A stretch of 64,000 bases of DNA. Origin: Epiperipatus broadwayi (Eukaryota; Onychophora; Udeonychophora; Euonychophora; Peripatidae). The notes beneath the pieces are model-generated. The model saw only the letters and a program-made list of their open reading frames with translations. It was not told where the DNA came from and searched no databases. The stretch lies in the NCBI GenBank assembly GCA_028023455.1, contig JAQFVV010000017.1, positions 6,602,098 through 6,666,097 of the forward strand, read 5' to 3'. The first letter of the stretch is position 1. Each line of letters opens with the position of its first letter. Made by a program: the position numbers and the translations under genes. Shown piece after piece: positions 11,951 through 22,959 of the stretch.

Positions 11951-12329
11951 TTTGCTACTGTTTATAGCACTATAGTAAGCTGAAAAAGTTAAATGATGTG
12001 TTTGTATTAGAATATTCAAATGATAGAATGGACATATCATTACGTACAGTACTTTGAAAAGTACCATCATTTAAAAATGATCAAAATACTTTCTTTTCTG
12101 TTCAAAATATCATCATAATAAAATTAGCAAATAATTGAGTCAATATCATGTCAATGATTATAAACTCCCCAAAAATCTAAAGTGATTTTCATCAACAAAT
12201 GATGATTTGATTTTTTTTTTTTTTTTAAATATATATATATTTTTAAAATGTTTTATTGTTTATGAGGCCTACATTCATTTTACTATTCAAATTAACAGAG
12301 AAAACCCTTTATGGTTTTTTTATTATCAA

Positions 12330-12400
12330 GCATTGATGGCCTAGTGGTTAGAATAGCTGCCTTCCAAGCAGTTGACCCGGGTTCGCTACCCGGTCAATTC
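12330..12400 (+). tRNA. tRNA-Gly (UCC)-like sequence, retroposed
   Basis: Seventy-one bases fold as a tRNA. The acceptor is GCATTGA against TCAATTC with one mismatch, the D-arm has GGCCTAGTGGTTAGAATAGC, the anticodon loop is TTCCAAG (anticodon TCC, Gly), and a perfect T-stem CCGGG/CCCGG encloses TTCGCTA. A and B boxes are good. It is followed by ATTTGACAATG and an A run, and the unit is flanked by near-identical 28-29 bp direct repeats (12301-12329 and 12419-12446, beginning AAAACCCTTTATG). That makes it a LINE-mobilised tRNA or tRNA-headed SINE rather than an ordinary gene, though the fold might still be expressed. Confidence 0.75.
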
Positions 12401-12545
12401 ATTTGACAATGAAAAAAAAAAACCCTTTATGCTTTTTTATTATCAATTAAGTAATAATACAATCCCTGTCAAATAATTAAGGGATCTTCTTTGTTTTGTG
12501 AACCCCCTTTTTTTATATATATATATATCTTAGTAATTGGGGGAA

Positions 12546-13066
12546 ACTGATACTGAAACATTTGAAATGATTCAAATTCTCTGTGGAGGGCTTATAAGTT
12601 TGTTTTCAGGTGGTTTGCACATGATTTTGTGAAGACAAGGCAGGCATTGAAGATGATTCAGACCATGCCCATCAAAAACAATTGGAAACTAAGAAAATGT
12701 GCCAAAAATTGCTGAAATTCTTCAATCTGATTGTTGTGTGTTCACTGGCATTCCCAAAACTACTGACCACATTCTGATGGAAGAATTAAGAAAGTAGAAG
12801 GTGTGTTTGTGCTTTGTATCTTGCTTATTGACAGTTGTCCAAAAAAAATGCTAGAATGGAGGACTGCAAAGAGACACAAAGAATCACAACTATGGCTCTG
12901 GAATATTTGTCATACATCACTGGTTATGAGTCTTGGTGTTCACTGTACTAGCCTTCAACTAAGTTCCAGAGTTGTGAAGTATGGAATGGTGATCATCAGA
13001 AGGAAAACCACAAAAAAATCGAGAATGCAAAAAAAAAAAGTCAAAACATTGCTTGCTGTGTTTACT
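12546..13066 (+). pseudogene. Mariner-like transposase relic, 5' part
   Basis: Across frames the sequence encodes mariner-type blocks. The N-terminal region is eroded (ENVPKIAEILQSD at about 12685-12730), followed by EYLSYITGYESWC at about 12895-12940, which corresponds to the conserved T-G-D-E-S-W around the first catalytic Asp, here changed to Tyr. Then comes an eroded linker up to KSKHCLLCLL at 13060. The element is interrupted here by an antisense LINE fragment and resumes at 14136. It is non-functional. Confidence 0.7.
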
Positions 13067-14135
13067 ACTACTACTGCTGCTACAATGATGATGACGATGT
13101 TTCAAAGTAAACTTTATTGAACCAAAAAATGTTATATCAGTAAGTTACAAATGATACAGTCAGAATAGAATTGGAAATCAAATATTTACTTAGATATAAA
13201 CAGGTTACAGATTGGTGCTGTATATACAGAAAAAAAAATTATAAAGGTTACATCTGATTATAGGAGATACTTGTGTATTACTATTAGTTTTCAAAGCACT
13301 CTTCTTAATAACTCAAGTTATGTCTAAGTTAACTGAAATTATTATAGGTATGTAGATTTTTATGTCCAATTTTTGTCTGTTCATTTATGCCAGGTAGTTC
13401 ATTTACTTAATGTTATTGGGAAAAAGTTCAATTGTTTGTATGTCCTATTTTTTATTTTATTCAATTAGTAGGTTTTTCGTTCTGGAGTTGTCTTTTAATT
13501 TTTATTGTATGCACTAGTTGTTTTGTCTGATGCGGGAATTGTTTTTCATCTTTTGGCTTGTTTGGCTGTTGTTTATTTAGCTATAGTGTTGTTTGATGTG
13601 TCTGTAGTGACCACGTGGCTGCATATATATATATATATATATATGTGGATTTGCTATGATGTTATCCCTATTTCTTAACTGGTTTAGTTTGCTATAGAAG
13701 ATGGATGGATGGCATCTCGTGTTGTTACCCATTACAAAAGTACATCATGTGCCTCAAAATGCGCAGAGTACAAATATTGCTGCACTTATTCTTGGTATTG
13801 ATTTCCCTTGATATGCGTTGATAATTATTTTGATTGAGGTATTTGGCTGTCAGTATGTACTACACATTAGTTTTCTTATTTTTTCCAGGGCTGTGCATTG
13901 ATAGATTAGATGCTGTAATGTTTCTTCTGAGGGATGGGAGAGCCGGCAGAAAGTATCGATTGTAATATACATTCTTTTATGGTAGAGGAAATAAGTTGTT
14001 GGCGCTGCATATATTATTATTATCATTATTATTTTAAAAGTATTATTTGCCATGAATACATTTCTACACATCAAAGAATATACACTAATTACTACTTGCA
14101 AAATTTTGAATCATTTGTGGATCATAATGTAGGCA
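13067..14135 (-). mobile_element. LINE 3' end inserted in the mariner relic
   Basis: Read on the minus strand, a short coding end (FCRLSHPSEETLQHLIYQC, about 13950-13880) matches the Cys/His knuckle that closes many LINE ORF2 proteins. A non-coding tail follows, with AATAAAG near 13118 and a trinucleotide-rich end (CAT and AGT repeats, 13063-13100). Its borders coincide with the two broken halves of the mariner transposase, so it entered after that element. A (TA)n run at 13623-13645 and an ATT/ATC run near 14008-14035 lie inside it. The family is not the one at 7.0, 53 and 63 kb. Confidence 0.6.
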
Positions 14136-14430
14136 TAGGACTTGGTTATTGTTGCACGATAACGCACATACCCTCATTACCAAGATTGTGTGTAATTTTT
14201 TAACCCCACAAAAAAGGATTATTGTGCTTGAGCATCTTTCCTGTTCTCCTGATTTAATTCCTTCTGACTATAATTATCTCAAAATTAAAGTTGCTTTGAA
14301 TAGAGCATATCGTAGTTCAAATTCAGAACATCCAAAAGCTTATGCTGTTGTTTCTGTAAACAATTCTAGTGAAAGAATTTTTCCAATTTTTATGATCATT
14401 TGCAGCAGACGATTGAGGCACAAGAAATAA
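14136..14430 (+). pseudogene. Mariner-like transposase relic, 3' part
   Basis: The frame LLLHDNAHTLITKIVCNFL contains the mariner H-D-N-A-(P)-H signature with the second catalytic Asp. It continues through VLEHLSCSPDLIPSDYNYL, equivalent to the P-Y-S-P-D-L-(A)-P-(S/C)-D block with the third catalytic Asp, and ends near 14430. It continues the relic at 12546-13066 after the LINE insertion. No clear terminal inverted repeats were found on either side. Confidence 0.8.
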
Positions 14431-15803
14431 TAATAAAGCATAAATAAATGTTTATGTTTTATTTCACATTCAGCTTTCTACTGGAATATATGATAAGTGC
14501 TTATATATTAACTTTTACTGCACTTTGACTATTGAACCTAATAACATAATCCATAAATCGCCACTGCTTTGAGCTTCTGGGCATTCAAATGTATTTATTT
14601 TTGTACAGATGTTTTTAGTTGAAACTAAATTTGGATAGTAAATGAGTCTTTTGTACAAACAATCTATTTTGACTTTATAGTCAATACATTATTTCCAAAA
14701 AAAATTTCCCTGGTATTTTCTGCTGTAGTTTATTGTCTCTACTAAAATGTAGTTTGATGCTAAGAAAGAAAATTTTGATATTTTTCAATAATATTATCTA
14801 ACAGAAACTTTTCTTTCAGAAATTAATGTTGCAGCTTATGTGTTAATAAAATGAGTCAAATCGTACATTTCACAAATCAATTTTTAATATTGTCAGGTTT
14901 TCATTGATAGTTATAGGAATTCCTTAAATAGAGGATTCTAATTATGACTCACATAAATTTAATATCATGCTATCTTTTTTCAATTGACGAAATACTCCCA
15001 TTTTTAAAAAAAAAATTAAAACAGCCATTATCATATATATGTTCAATTAAACTGGCTTTGTTGGGGCAACATGTTTCATTAAAAGTAGTTATATTAATCT
15101 TAAACTTTAACATCTTAGCTACCAGATTTTACATGTTCACTTATTAAGGAGTCCACATGCAAAATTTATATTTTATTTGTTTATATTTCAGAAAAAAATA
15201 AAATGCTTATCTTTATCACCACTACTATCTTTGGTTTTGCCACTGTTATTAATATACATACTACTTTCCGTTATGAAATAATGTACCGGTCACACTGATC
15301 TTGCGAGTTCAGTGAGGTGGCCATCTTTTCTAGTCATTCAAAAACTTTTGGAGATAGAAGGATTTCTAAATAGGGTTATTCAAGCATGCATTTATTTGCT
15401 AAGTGTGTGTTTTTTTCTCAAATCCAGTTCCATAGTCACTCTTTCTTCATGGTAACGCCTCATGCAATATCAAACTAAGGATTCCTACTTTACCTATTCT
15501 GTTTTCATTGCTGTTATTGTAATATAGATGACATTGTGTATATAGCATGTTCATATACATATAACCATTAAAAACCAGCCAACACTTAGACAATCCCAAT
15601 ATAGATAACAATTAAGACTTTCAAACTGTTGTCAAGGCAACCTCTTTTTAATAATATACATATAAGTATATAAACAGTATATTGTCTAATGATGCTCTTT
15701 ATAGTCGCCAAGTAAAAACACACAATCATATTCTGATAAGCAGAAAAAATCAATTCTTTTAGCATAATGAATAGAAATGAGGAGATAATGTCCATTAATT
15801 AGA
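14431..15803. other. Intron sequence without recognised feature
   Basis: AT-rich intronic DNA. Reading frames such as 14944-15147 and 15586-15880 are low-complexity and show no domain. Nothing further could be supported. Confidence 0.6.
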
Positions 15804-15817
15804 GATAAACTTTTGTT

Positions 15818-16409
15818 AAGCAATTCAAAACAAAGCAAAACTCTCCATATAGTAGTGCCCTCTTGTGCTAACAAGAGCAATCAACGAATGCCAGAAGGCT
15901 TGTGCATAAAATCCCTATCTAGTGCCTACTCATCCAACATCCCCAGACTAGTTTCTGGCTTGAGGCCTTCATCAGTGAGGAGCTTGAATCTGAGAGCACT
16001 GCACCTAGATCTTAGGATCTAATGCAACCCTCCAGCACCCACCTTTTAACTCTATTTAACTACAAAACTATGAGAATGAAATTGAAAACACAATTAATAT
16101 TTTCAATCCAAGCTCAATAGCTTATATAGTAACATGGGTCTGAACTCAATTCAGCTCCCATACATTTTGATGTCTTTGGCTCTTTAACAACCATAGCCAC
16201 CACTATCCTATTAGGTAGGATTGGTGTTAAACCACTAAACACCACATGATCACTAGCACATAATTGTTATTAAACAATTCAAAACAAAGCAAAAACTCTC
16301 CATATTGTTAGCACAAGAGGGCACTACTATATGGAGAGTTTTGCTTTGTTTTGAATTGTTTAATAACAATTATGTGCTAGTATGAGATAGTGATCATGTG
16401 ATGTTTAGT
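15818..16409 (+). mobile_element. HH2 copy c: full unit plus inverted tail, 14-bp TSD
   Basis: A 592-bp insertion bounded by perfect direct repeats GATAAACTTTTGTT at 15804-15817 and 16410-16423. It contains one complete HH2 unit. The next unit begins (CAAAAACTCTCCATATTG at about 16298), showing a period near 460 bp. Then about 110 bp repeats the first part in reverse orientation, making a long hairpin with its arms around 16300. Because a single TSD encloses tandem and inverted parts, they arrived together. The unit is non-coding and carries a hammerhead ribozyme on the minus strand. Confidence 0.8.
15941..15980 (-). ncRNA. Hammerhead ribozyme, HH2 family, intact core
   Basis: Read 5'-3' on the minus strand: stem I arm CCUCA; core CUGAUGA (15975-15969); a stem II hairpin GGC-CUCAA-GCC flanked by A/A; core GAAA (15955-15952); a minimal palindromic stem III CUAG; then UC with predicted cleavage between 15946 and 15945; and the second stem I arm UGGGG. 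Stem I pairs five of five, with one U-G. Stem III of this size is typical of hammerheads in Penelope-like elements and retrozymes, which act best as dimers. The weak point is the A/A mismatch at the base of stem II. Other copies suggest an ancestral AAGC/GCUU stem there. Confidence 0.75.
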
Positions 16410-17089
16410 GATAAACTTTTGTTGTTATTAAGAAATTATTAATTACTACTAATTAACAATTCCCTAGACTAAGCAAATTGTTCTCATAAACTTATAATAG
16501 CTCTTTTGTTGGGGGTCTTTGAGTATATATATAAAGATATTTTTTATTATATGAAATCCACAAATATTAATGTGTTGCCTTTAATATAGATTTATTTTAT
16601 TACTTAATAGAATTTTAGTTAATTTTATTTTATGTATATGTCTTATCAGTTTAAATAAATGTGAATATAATATAAATAATAATAAATTTACTACAGATCT
16701 AGTTTTTACAATGACTTTAGGAATAAATTCATTTAAAAGTACTTTCTGACCATTGTGAAAATAAGACATTATATATAGTCACAATTATATGTGCTTGTTG
16801 ATTGTGGAGAGCATCACATTTGTTAGTTGTATATATTTCATTTTTTACACTTTGGAATAAAAACCAAAATTCTCTTTAATATAAATAATATCCAAGCCTA
16901 TTCTGATTTGCAGTTTATGATGTTAAGGTTTGAACAACCAGTAAAGTTTTTTTTTTGAAAACAAGATCATAGTTTACAATTCTGAATATATTATATATAA
17001 CTTCTTATATCTTTACAATGATCTAATAAGAGGCCATATATAATTCTGTAATGTATAAATTATTGCATGATTTTAAAATATGACAACAG

Positions 17090-17690
17090 CTTATATATTG
17101 TTGTTTTAGCAGCACACTTGTTACCTACTGTCTAATAGATGCCAGATGATGGTGCTTAATAAATCCCCATCCTGTGCTGTACTATTCAATATTCCCAGAC
17201 TAGTTTCAAGCTTATGGGCTTACGTAGTAAGGAGCTTTGTATCTTAGAACAGTGCACCTTTACCTTTAGGATCTAATGCATCTTCTCTCCAGCAATATTA
17301 TTCACTTTTTTGTTATACCATCAAACTATCACCCAAAATGAAAAACATAAATGCTTTCAATCATAGACAACATGCTTGTCCAGTCATATATCTGAAACCA
17401 GCTCAGTTTTTATATATTATAGTATTCTCACTTTAACAGAATTTAGTATAAACCAATAAAATACCATGTCACTCTAGCTTATGTATTGCTGTTTTAGGTA
17501 CTTATATTTTTTTTTCACTAAGCACTATACCATCTATTATAAACTTTAGTACTGGCTGTCAGATGATAGTGCTTAATAAATCTCTACATCTTGCAGTCCT
17601 ATCAAATATTCTCAGACCAATTTCAAGCTTGTTGCTTTTATGATGAGCTTTGTAACATTAAATCTAGCATTATTATGTATTTAAGCTTCC
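17090..17690 (+). repeat. HH2-related tandem pair (copies d and e)
   Basis: About one and a half units in tandem. TTATATATTGTTGTTTTAG near 17094 recurs as TTATGTATTGCTGTTTTAG near 17482, and the GTGCTTAATAAAT blocks at 17150 and 17565 recur likewise. The minus strand of the second unit keeps GAAA and a good stem II (AAGC-AACAA-GCUU), but the CUGAUGA core is lost in both. These copies reveal the probable ancestral stem II of the HH2 ribozyme. Confidence 0.65.
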
Positions 17691-17788
17691 AGTCAGTGAT
17701 AACAAGGAAATGGAAGAAAAAAGGAAAGATGGCAAAATTGATTATTTTTATAAATATTTGTAAGCTGTGTATTAGTTATTATATATTT

Positions 17789-17889
17789 CATATGTCATAG
17801 CATCTGCCGGGACGCGAACCCACACCCGTCTGCAACCAACTACTTGCTTGCATGGCGGCTGCGATACCTCTCGGCTAACAACGCAAGAC
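17789..17889 (-). mobile_element. tRNA-derived SINE, 16-bp TSD
   Basis: Bounded by perfect direct repeats TAGTTATTATATATTT at 17773-17788 and 17890-17905. On the minus strand it has an A box-like TTAGCCGAGAGG, an anticodon-arm region and a B box GGTTCGCGTCC, then a short tail GATGCTATGACA. There is no poly(A). The tail matches that of the element at 18133-18220, so the two belong to one small SINE family. The length of about 100 bp means little more than the tRNA-like head. Confidence 0.75.
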
Positions 17890-18132
17890 TAGTTATTATA
17901 TATTTAAAGTTGATAAAAGGAATCGTCTCCACACACAAAAAAATGTTACGTGCACTATAGAAAAAATAATTTTACAAACGCACACAGTATTTAAATTTTA
18001 CAATAGAAATTTAAATGCATAATGGAAACATGTTCAGCTATTAAAAGTATCCATTATTATTGTATTTTAATCTAGTTTAAAAGGCCTTAGGAAACTTTAT
18101 GAAGATTCACCAATAGAAAGTAATATAGCAGT

Positions 18133-18220
18133 CCCCCCCAATGTGTTATAGCATCAGCTGGGAGCGAACCCGCTAACCCCCCCCCCCAGACAACTGACCT
18201 CTCGAACACCATTGGTTGAC
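18133..18220 (-). mobile_element. tRNA-derived SINE, second copy, 12-bp TSD
   Basis: Bounded by perfect direct repeats TAATATAGCAGT at 18121-18132 and 18221-18232. The minus strand has GTGTTCGAGAGGTCAG, a run of 11 G in place of the variable region, the B box GGTTCGCTCCC and the tail GATGCTATAACACATTGG. The tail is shared with the copy at 17789-17889. The G run (C run on +, 18177-18187) has probably expanded after insertion. Confidence 0.7.
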
Positions 18221-18232
18221 TAATATAGCAGT

Positions 18233-21200
18233 TTTTTTTTTTTTACATTTTAGCTAAAGACTAATTGTTAGCCATCTTTTGTAATCTAGCTAGAGTTATG
18301 ACTGGAAATAATTTTTTTGTATTTTCTATAAATATATATTTAAAAAACAACTAAATGCTCATTTATTGGTGCATTCAATGAATAATCTTTCACTGACAGC
18401 TCTATTAATGTTTATCTATAGGTAATCTAGAGAACATTTTAGGATTATTCATCTGATTTTTAATAGATTTATTTACACAAGTAGCAATCAACAATTAAGC
18501 TTTTTTTAAAAACCAATCATTTGAATAAAATTTACTTTTTTTGTTTTTGCATAAAAATTTTTGTTTGACAAAGCATTTTGGAAAAAAAATCTTTACATAA
18601 TTGTTAACAATAATTTGAATTTAAATATTATTAATTTATTTAGTACAAAATATGTTATGTCCTAATCTGAAGAAATTGATTATCAACCCATAATTAAAAA
18701 ATTCCTTCAAGTTAGACACTTCTTAATATAAAAAAACGTGATACAATCTAAAATTGAAATCATTAATATTGTTATAAGTTAAAACTCCATTCTATTCAAG
18801 TAATTCATATATAACATAGTAATTAATTTCTATATATACATCTATATAATTTCACCTGGTCTAAAACCTTCGACAGAAGCCCCTTAAAAAAGCTTATGTG
18901 ACAGCCAATCAGATACAATAATGACTGCATTTTTAAGGTGCTTCTGTAGAAGGTTTTAGCCTTTCACAGTATTATTAGATCATCTGCTAGCGCTTAATAA
19001 ATTTAATATATTTACCGGTGATTTAATATTTATTACTACAGTAGTTTGTTATATTATATGATTACTTCTTCCATCACTTTCAAATTTCCATGAATCAAAT
19101 CCACTAACTTGTACTCTACAATCCTTCCTCATCTTTTGATTATTAATGTTAAATTTATTAAGTCCATGTAATAGCAATAGTGCCCAACAGCTAACTGCTC
19201 TCTACTAGTTAAACATGCCTAAATATATAGTATACTCTTACTTTCTGGGCAATTGTCTGTTTTCAATTTAAACTAATTTATATTTATCATTTTTAAAAAT
19301 ATATCCAGATTAGATTAGTTTAGTTTCTTCGTTATGCATTTTTTGTTTTACACATAAGTTATTTAATCATCATTTACTATTATTTATTTCTTCAGCTATC
19401 CAATTCCTTGAAATAGTTAATAAGTCTCTTACAACAATTTCTTATTTTATATACAGCATTCTTCCCCCAATTTTAGAAATTAGGTTTTTTTTTTAAAGTA
19501 TACATAGCCTTGAAAGAATGTAGACTTTTGAACAATGATCACTGTTACCTTAATATCAATCAGTTTCTGATCTGTTTGTTTTACTTTTTCATATTCTGGC
19601 ATTATTTCAACCTGTCACTCCTCTATTTCCATTTCCAACTAACTCACGTTTGGAGGGACAATATATATTTTTATTATAATTTCTGTTGTTACTCTTTGGG
19701 AAACTTGTTTTTTTGCTTTTGTTATTTGTATGTGATTTATATGACCATGTAACAGAATATCTTTTTCATTATGTATTATTTTTGATATATTCTTTATTAT
19801 AATAGTAGAAACCAATTTCATAGTTAAACTATCTTTGATCCAGACAGTTTATTCTTTATTAAACATTTTCATGTATCCTTTGATAAATTTTGTATTCAGA
19901 TTTCTCAAAAGTAAATCATCCAATTTTTATCTATGACCATCTCTGCTAGTGTTAATTATCTTTTGCTGCGGGAGTTATTTATATGTTAATGAAGGGGGAA
20001 ATAAATATTATTTCTTGAATTTTACTTACTTCTTTATTTATTAAACCTTTAAGTTATTGGATGTTCTTCTAGGCCAGATCATTTGACTAGTAGGATAATG
20101 TATTACTGTGGGGGGGGGGGGTTTCTCATCACTTATAAGTTTCTGGAAACTGCTGGCTGGAAACCCAGTTTTTTGAGAAGTAGAATTGCCTCCAATCTTA
20201 AGTATGAAAATATTTTCACAGTTTGTCAATAATTTTATGTGAGCCTATACTTATTATGTCATATTGTCTAACCAGAATATTATAATCTAGAACATGTTTT
20301 CACAACTATATCTAAACTGACTTCGGAGAGCCATATACCTCAGATAGAATTTATAGATAGAATTTACTACCAAATGTCAAACAATCTTACAAAATACATG
20401 CTATATCCAAACTGACAGTCTAAATATTATGGTTGAATCATAATCACTTATAAGTGCACAGTTAATTATGATCTTAAGTGTTTACATCCAATATATGTAA
20501 CAATATTTAAGAAAAAAAATTTGCTTGCATCTCTTGGATTGACTAATTTCCAGAGGATTAAAGATGTTTTTTAAATAAGTAGTTGTATTTTTATTTTTGC
20601 AATCACCCTTAAGATTACATTCGACCTGTTTCCAGTATATATTTTGAGAGATTGATTGAAAATTTTGATTGGAAATAATACTTGGCTCTCATTAATTTCT
20701 ATGTCTTTCACATTTACTTTTAATAATTTTTGTAGTAAGTTTCCTGCTCATATAACATTTTTCATTTTTTAGGGATTTTTGTCTGCTTGTTTTCTCTATA
20801 AAATCTTTAAGTCCACAAATTCTGCAGACGTTACTATTTCTTCTGCAATTCTTATTGACTTTAGTATAGCCATAATGTTCTGTTTTTTATTTCTTTTCTG
20901 GCTTATTAGTTTTCTTAATGATCTATTTGTTACTTTTACGTAAGTTATTTTGCTTTTTAATAATTTTTCCAGATTCAGAAAACTTTCTAGATTGACTTAA
21001 TACTAAATTATGAAAATTCCATTTTTAATTGCCAACATATAGGACAATTCAACTTCACTTTAGTGATTGTTTATGTATCTTCTCATTATTGATTTTTGAA
21101 AGGAATTTATCTGACAATTCTCCATGCCCTCATGTTTTGTTAATTCCCATAAAGTTATATTGGTGGCAGCAGTCATTGGAATGTAATCCAGCAATGGGTC

Positions 21201-22852
21201 TAAATGGAGTAACATTAAAAAATAATGTCAATTTTTTAACACAGCATCTTCAATTTTTTTAGTATTGTACAATCTGTTTGCAATCTCAATAACTGTATGG
21301 CCAGATAAACATAATAATGCTATTTTCTTTCCATTGTTGCTATTATTATTCATCATAAGATATTTTTAAAACTGTACGGATGTAAAGACCCATCATCAAC
21401 AGTGACAAATTTTGTGATGCAATTTTGGCACGAGACATTCATTTTCATCTTTACAATCAATTTACTTATATATTATAATTTATTATCTGGTAGCAATTTA
21501 AATGGACAAGTCAATTTTGAATCTCTTTTGGTCCTTTTTTTAAATGAAAGACTTATCTTTTTTTATCTGACTTCAGGATTTACAACTTCAAAGGCTTTTG
21601 ATTTTGACAATTATTATTCCAATTGTTATATCCCAACCTGAATAATCCATTATCAAACCTGCATAGAAATCAATTTAGAAATATTTTAACTATTATAAAA
21701 AAAAATCACTCACTGGAATTGGCTCCATTGATTTAATAATATTACTATATTTTATAACTTAACTTTATACAAAGAATTATTATATAACAGTAATTAATCT
21801 CTATGTAAGATTTATTATATAACTCACTACACTCTATAATTGCTTCTCTGATTCTCTACTTGGATGATGAATTGAGCTTGCCAAGGTGCTCTCTGCATAA
21901 CGAACAGATTCTCAGCTGCATGATATTACATAGTACTATAATGATAGTCCTGTGCTTTGGCTTTATATCACTCTTGTAGCTATATTTAGTGTTATTTTGG
22001 CAGTTTTAAGTTTTCTTGGATGGTAAATAACTGGGATTAAAATAAATATTCATTTACTTGGAAGGTTTAAGTATGATTTTTTAAGATGTTTTTTTATTTC
22101 TAAACTTATATTTGTAATAAATCAAGTAAAATTTATTGTTTCATAAAGGTTTTAATACCAAATTAAAATATTGAACTATTAACTTAAATTGCCACCATGG
22201 GTTGATGGGAAAGCATTGACATGCAGAAATTCACACAAAGCAACTAAAGCACAACAGTCTTCAATTATTGCCTGTTATTTTAGCATGATTTTATGTGTGT
22301 ATTCTTGCTTTCTGCATAACTGTCTCATTCATTTTCCACCTGATATTAATTAATTCATGTTTATTGTTTTTTATAAACGTTTCAGTTTTTTTATTGCACA
22401 TTTATTTTTAGTTTCTATTTATTTGCTATTTAATCCTCATTATTTATTCCAAAATCCCATTGAAAAATCCACTTTGGGAAATAATTCACAATTTAGTTCT
22501 TTGTTAAATTACTGAAATATAACTCGTATTAAAATTGCATATTCTTTTTATTACAATCCTAATCAAGTTCATTAAAATATGAAGTCGAAAATGGGAAAAT
22601 GTATTTTAATTTTTATTTATACAAAGATATTCTAAATTGTGATCTTGTATTTTTCTATTCTCAAAACAAATTGATAATAACAAAAACGATTAATAGTGTT
22701 TATATTCATTTATATTTAAATGAGTAGTTTTTAATAAATTAAAGTATAATTTAAGAAAAATTTTTTTAAAAAAAATTGTAAATATTAAATTAAACAAACA
22801 AAACTATATATGGGCAATTTTTATTTAATGGATTTTTTTTTTTTTTTTTTAG
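18233..22852. other. Intron 1 distal part, little recognised
   Basis: AT-rich intronic DNA up to the SRPK acceptor. It contains the fold-back at 18853-18960 and a G12 tract at 20110-20121. Small reading frames at 19510, 21029 and 21402 are T-rich and have no recognised domain. Some blocks around 20560-21640 look like eroded antisense LINE coding sequence, but I could not tie them to a family. Confidence 0.5.
18853..18960 (+). repeat. Fold-back fragment of the 51-kb repeat family
   Basis: Inverted arms CTAAAACCTTC.ACAGAAGC and GCTTCTGTAGAAGGTTTTAG enclose GACAGCCAATCAGAT and ATGACTGCATTTT. The same phrases occur in the elements at 51032-51942 and 57945-58125. It is followed by GCGCTTAATAAAT, also shared. 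It is another head-to-head copy of that family, but without a clear target duplication. Confidence 0.65.
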
Positions 22853-22959
22853 GTCAGAGCCTCGGAAAAAAGAACCTGTATATGATGATGAAGAAGAAGG
22901 GGAGGAAATTCTAGGATCAGATGATGATGAACAGGAAGATCCCAAGGATTATTGCAAAG
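22853..22959 (+). CDS. SRPK: SR-protein kinase exon 2 (acidic N-terminal segment)
   Basis: Translates to SEPRKKEPVYDDEEEGEEI then LGSDDDEQEDPKDYCKG. The ILGSDDDEQEDP.DYCKGG signature lies just before the kinase domain in SRPK1/2/3 family proteins, cytoplasmic and nuclear kinases that phosphorylate Arg-Ser domains of splicing factors. The exon is 107 nt, with a strong acceptor (a run of T then AG at 22851-22852) and donor AAAG/GTAAGG. It starts by completing a codon begun upstream (phase 2) and ends with one base of a Gly codon that the exon at 45204 completes. The start of the protein must therefore lie in an upstream exon, proposed at 2249. Confidence 0.95.

Noticed and set aside
12330-12400. 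Ordinary functional nuclear tRNA gene
   Set aside because: Long direct repeats and an A-rich tail flank it, and the acceptor stem has a mismatch, so retroposition explains it better. Expression is not excluded.
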